From NCBI GenBank assembly GCA_002439285.1, contig DJTQ01000338.1, positions 1 to 16,672 of the forward strand: 16,672 nucleotides of DNA, given 5' to 3'. The notes under the pieces are model-generated. The model searched no databases. It was not told the DNA's origin and saw only the letters and a list, made by a program, of their open reading frames with translations. Source of the stretch: Paenibacillaceae bacterium UBA6304. GTDB taxonomy: Bacteria > Bacillota > Bacilli > Paenibacillales > Paenibacillaceae. A program made the position numbers and the translations under genes. This document shows positions 15,477 through 16,672 of the stretch, in pieces. Each line of letters opens with the position of its first letter. Position 1 is the stretch's first letter.

Positions 15477-16672
15477 CTATTGATGGTGATCCCGGTATTC
15501 CGTCGGAGAGACGCCCGTCACTTTTTTGAAAACACGGCTGAAATAATTGGGGTCCTTGTAGCCGACTTCAAAGCTGACCTCCTTCAGTGAGAGCTGGCCG
15601 GAGGCCATCTTGGCAATAGCCCGTTCGATCCGTAGCCGGGTAACAAAATCTATGAAGGTCTCTCCATATTCCTGTTTGAACACCTTACTGAAATAGTGTG
15701 GATTCAAGTGCACATAATCGGCCACTTCCTCCAGCGAGAGATCCTCCGTAAATCGCTCCTCGATATACTTCTTAGCTCTGCCAAGCACGGACAATGTCTG
15801 CTCCTCACGCTGTTCGCGAATATGCTGCAGGGCCGATAGCACATAAGACTGCTGCATGCGTTCCGTTTCGCCGAGGCCGGCAGTTGGAGAAGCAATATGA
15901 AAATTGCGCTGCTTCAGCTCCTCGAAATAATAAGGTTCCTTCCGCTGCGGCAGGGTTGTGGCAAACACGGCCTCAAAATACGATTGCCGCATTCCTTCCG
16001 CACCGCTGTGAATCGATCCGATTCCGATAGATACCTTATGTCCGAGCTGTTGAACGGCAAGCTCATAAATCTGGCGGGCCAGTTGCTCCGTGAGCTGCCG
16101 CCAATCCTTATCGTTAAGGGATACCGGCTTTCGGAGGAAAAAGACCATATGATGATCGATCAAAGAGCTGGCAATCGAGGACGGCCCATGGGTTTTGACA
16201 AAGCTGCGGAAATAGTCGTGAATTTTCTTCCTGTCCGAGGATAAAAGCGTCCCGCTTAAGGCGATCACGAACGCACATCCCTCATCCAGCGGAAAGTCGA
16301 GCCATTCCGACAATTGATCCGCACCCGAGCCCGCAATCTGATCCAACATGAGCATCAAAGCCAGTTCATTCTCGGCCAACGGAAGCAGTTGCGATACTTT
16401 ATGACGCAATTCAAGTTCCACTGTTCTGTCTTGCTTCTCCCGCTCAATTTCTCCGATCAGCCGTTTCAGCGTCTCGACCATTTGCTCTTGCTTAGCCGGC
16501 TTCAAAATATATTCTTTCACGCCCAGGGAGAGCGCCTCCTGAGCATACGGAAAATAATCATAGGCGGTGACGATCACGAACTTGATGTCCGGAAGCCGCC
16601 GCTTGATTTCCCGCAGTGCTTCCAGACCGTCGATGCCGGGCATATTTATGTCCAGCAGAGCGATATGCGGCC
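15477..16672 (-). CDS. YesN-type response regulator with AraC output domain (5' end beyond window)
   Basis: A two-component regulator whose start lies past the right edge; the frame is open through 16670. The visible receiver part reads LLDINMPGIDGLEAL: the phosphorylated Asp is encoded at 16650-16652, upstream of the first ATG at 16643, so that ATG is not the true start. VIVTAYDY holds the switch Thr and EYILKPAK the conserved Lys. A middle region of about 170 residues has no catalytic motif and fits the usual YesN linker. The last 100 residues (about 15480-15775) are an AraC-type double helix-turn-helix (LSLEEVADYVHLNPHYFSKVFK and SLKEVSFEVGYKDPNYFSRVFK). Such proteins normally pair with a YesM-type sensor kinase and control sugar-uptake or polysaccharide-use genes. 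Its kinase should lie to the right. Control of the permease or laminarinase is inference. Confidence 0.93.
   Translation of the reverse strand, partial: PHIALLDINMPGIDGLEALREIKRRLPDIKFVIVTAYDYFPYAQEALSLGVKEYILKPAKQEQMVETLKRLIGEIEREKQDRTVELELRHKVSQLLPLAENELALMLMLDQIAGSGADQLSEWLDFPLDEGCAFVIALSGTLLSSDRKKIHDYFRSFVKTHGPSSIASSLIDHHMVFFLRKPVSLNDKDWRQLTEQLARQIYELAVQQLGHKVSIGIGSIHSGAEGMRQSYFEAVFATTLPQRKEPYYFEELKQRNFHIASPTAGLGETERMQQSYVLSALQHIREQREEQTLSVLGRAKKYIEERFTEDLSLEEVADYVHLNPHYFSKVFKQEYGETFIDFVTRLRIERAIAKMASGQLSLKEVSFEVGYKDPNYFSRVFKKVTGVSPTEYRDHHQ

Noticed and set aside
16641..16643. ATG at 16643 as the start of the response regulator
   Set aside because: It lies just after the phosphorylated Asp, inside the receiver domain; the frame is open to the right edge, so the real start is outside.

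Overview
The window looks like chromosome of a low-to-mid GC Gram-positive spore-former, most probably Paenibacillus or a close relative. The reasons are a 1524-residue secreted laminarinase carried on three S-layer homology domains, a YesN-type response regulator with an AraC output domain, strong AGGAGG-type ribosome sites, sigma-A promoters, a CcpA (cre) operator, and a type I-C CRISPR repeat ending in GGATTGAAAT. The species call is inference.

Region 1 (1-3250) is the edge of a type I-C CRISPR-Cas locus, read leftwards on the minus strand. The 5' two-thirds or more of cas3 lies at 1-1856 and runs off the left edge; the other cas genes should lie further left. Upstream of cas3, in the same orientation, is an array of 14 repeats and 13 spacers (2226-3106). 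Its leader is at the right (3107-3250), its degenerate terminal repeat is at the left, and an intrinsic terminator (2139-2190) separates it from cas3. The oldest repeats are 32 nt and the newer ones 31 nt. Every change lies in the hairpin loop or is a compensated stem pair, except in the degenerate last copy.

Region 2 (3250-5000) has a gene-free stretch with four REP-like palindromes of identical 11-5-11 geometry, arranged as two pairs, and then a membrane-bound GGDEF diguanylate cyclase (minus strand, TTG start) with a very basic 30-residue insertion.

Region 3 (5000-8900) is a plus-strand operon of two overlapping ABC exporter half-transporters of 591 residues each. Their degenerate motifs are complementary, which predicts a heterodimer with one catalytic and one degenerate ATP site. 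A clear sigma-A promoter precedes the operon, a possible 20-codon leader peptide overlaps its first start codon, and a bidirectional terminator closes it.

Region 4 (8900-16672) holds three consecutive minus-strand genes that look like a glucan/sugar-use cluster, each with its own regulatory signals: a partial YesN/AraC response regulator at the right edge, a sugar-porter MFS permease, and the SLH-anchored, multi-CBM GH16 laminarinase. The laminarinase promoter carries a near-consensus cre site at the predicted start of transcription, so carbon catabolite repression is expected. A shared role (sensing a sugar, degrading beta-1,3-glucan at the cell surface, importing the product) is inference from gene order.

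No wholly new system is evident. The most unusual structures are the ordered loop-only evolution of the CRISPR repeat and the paired REP-like elements.
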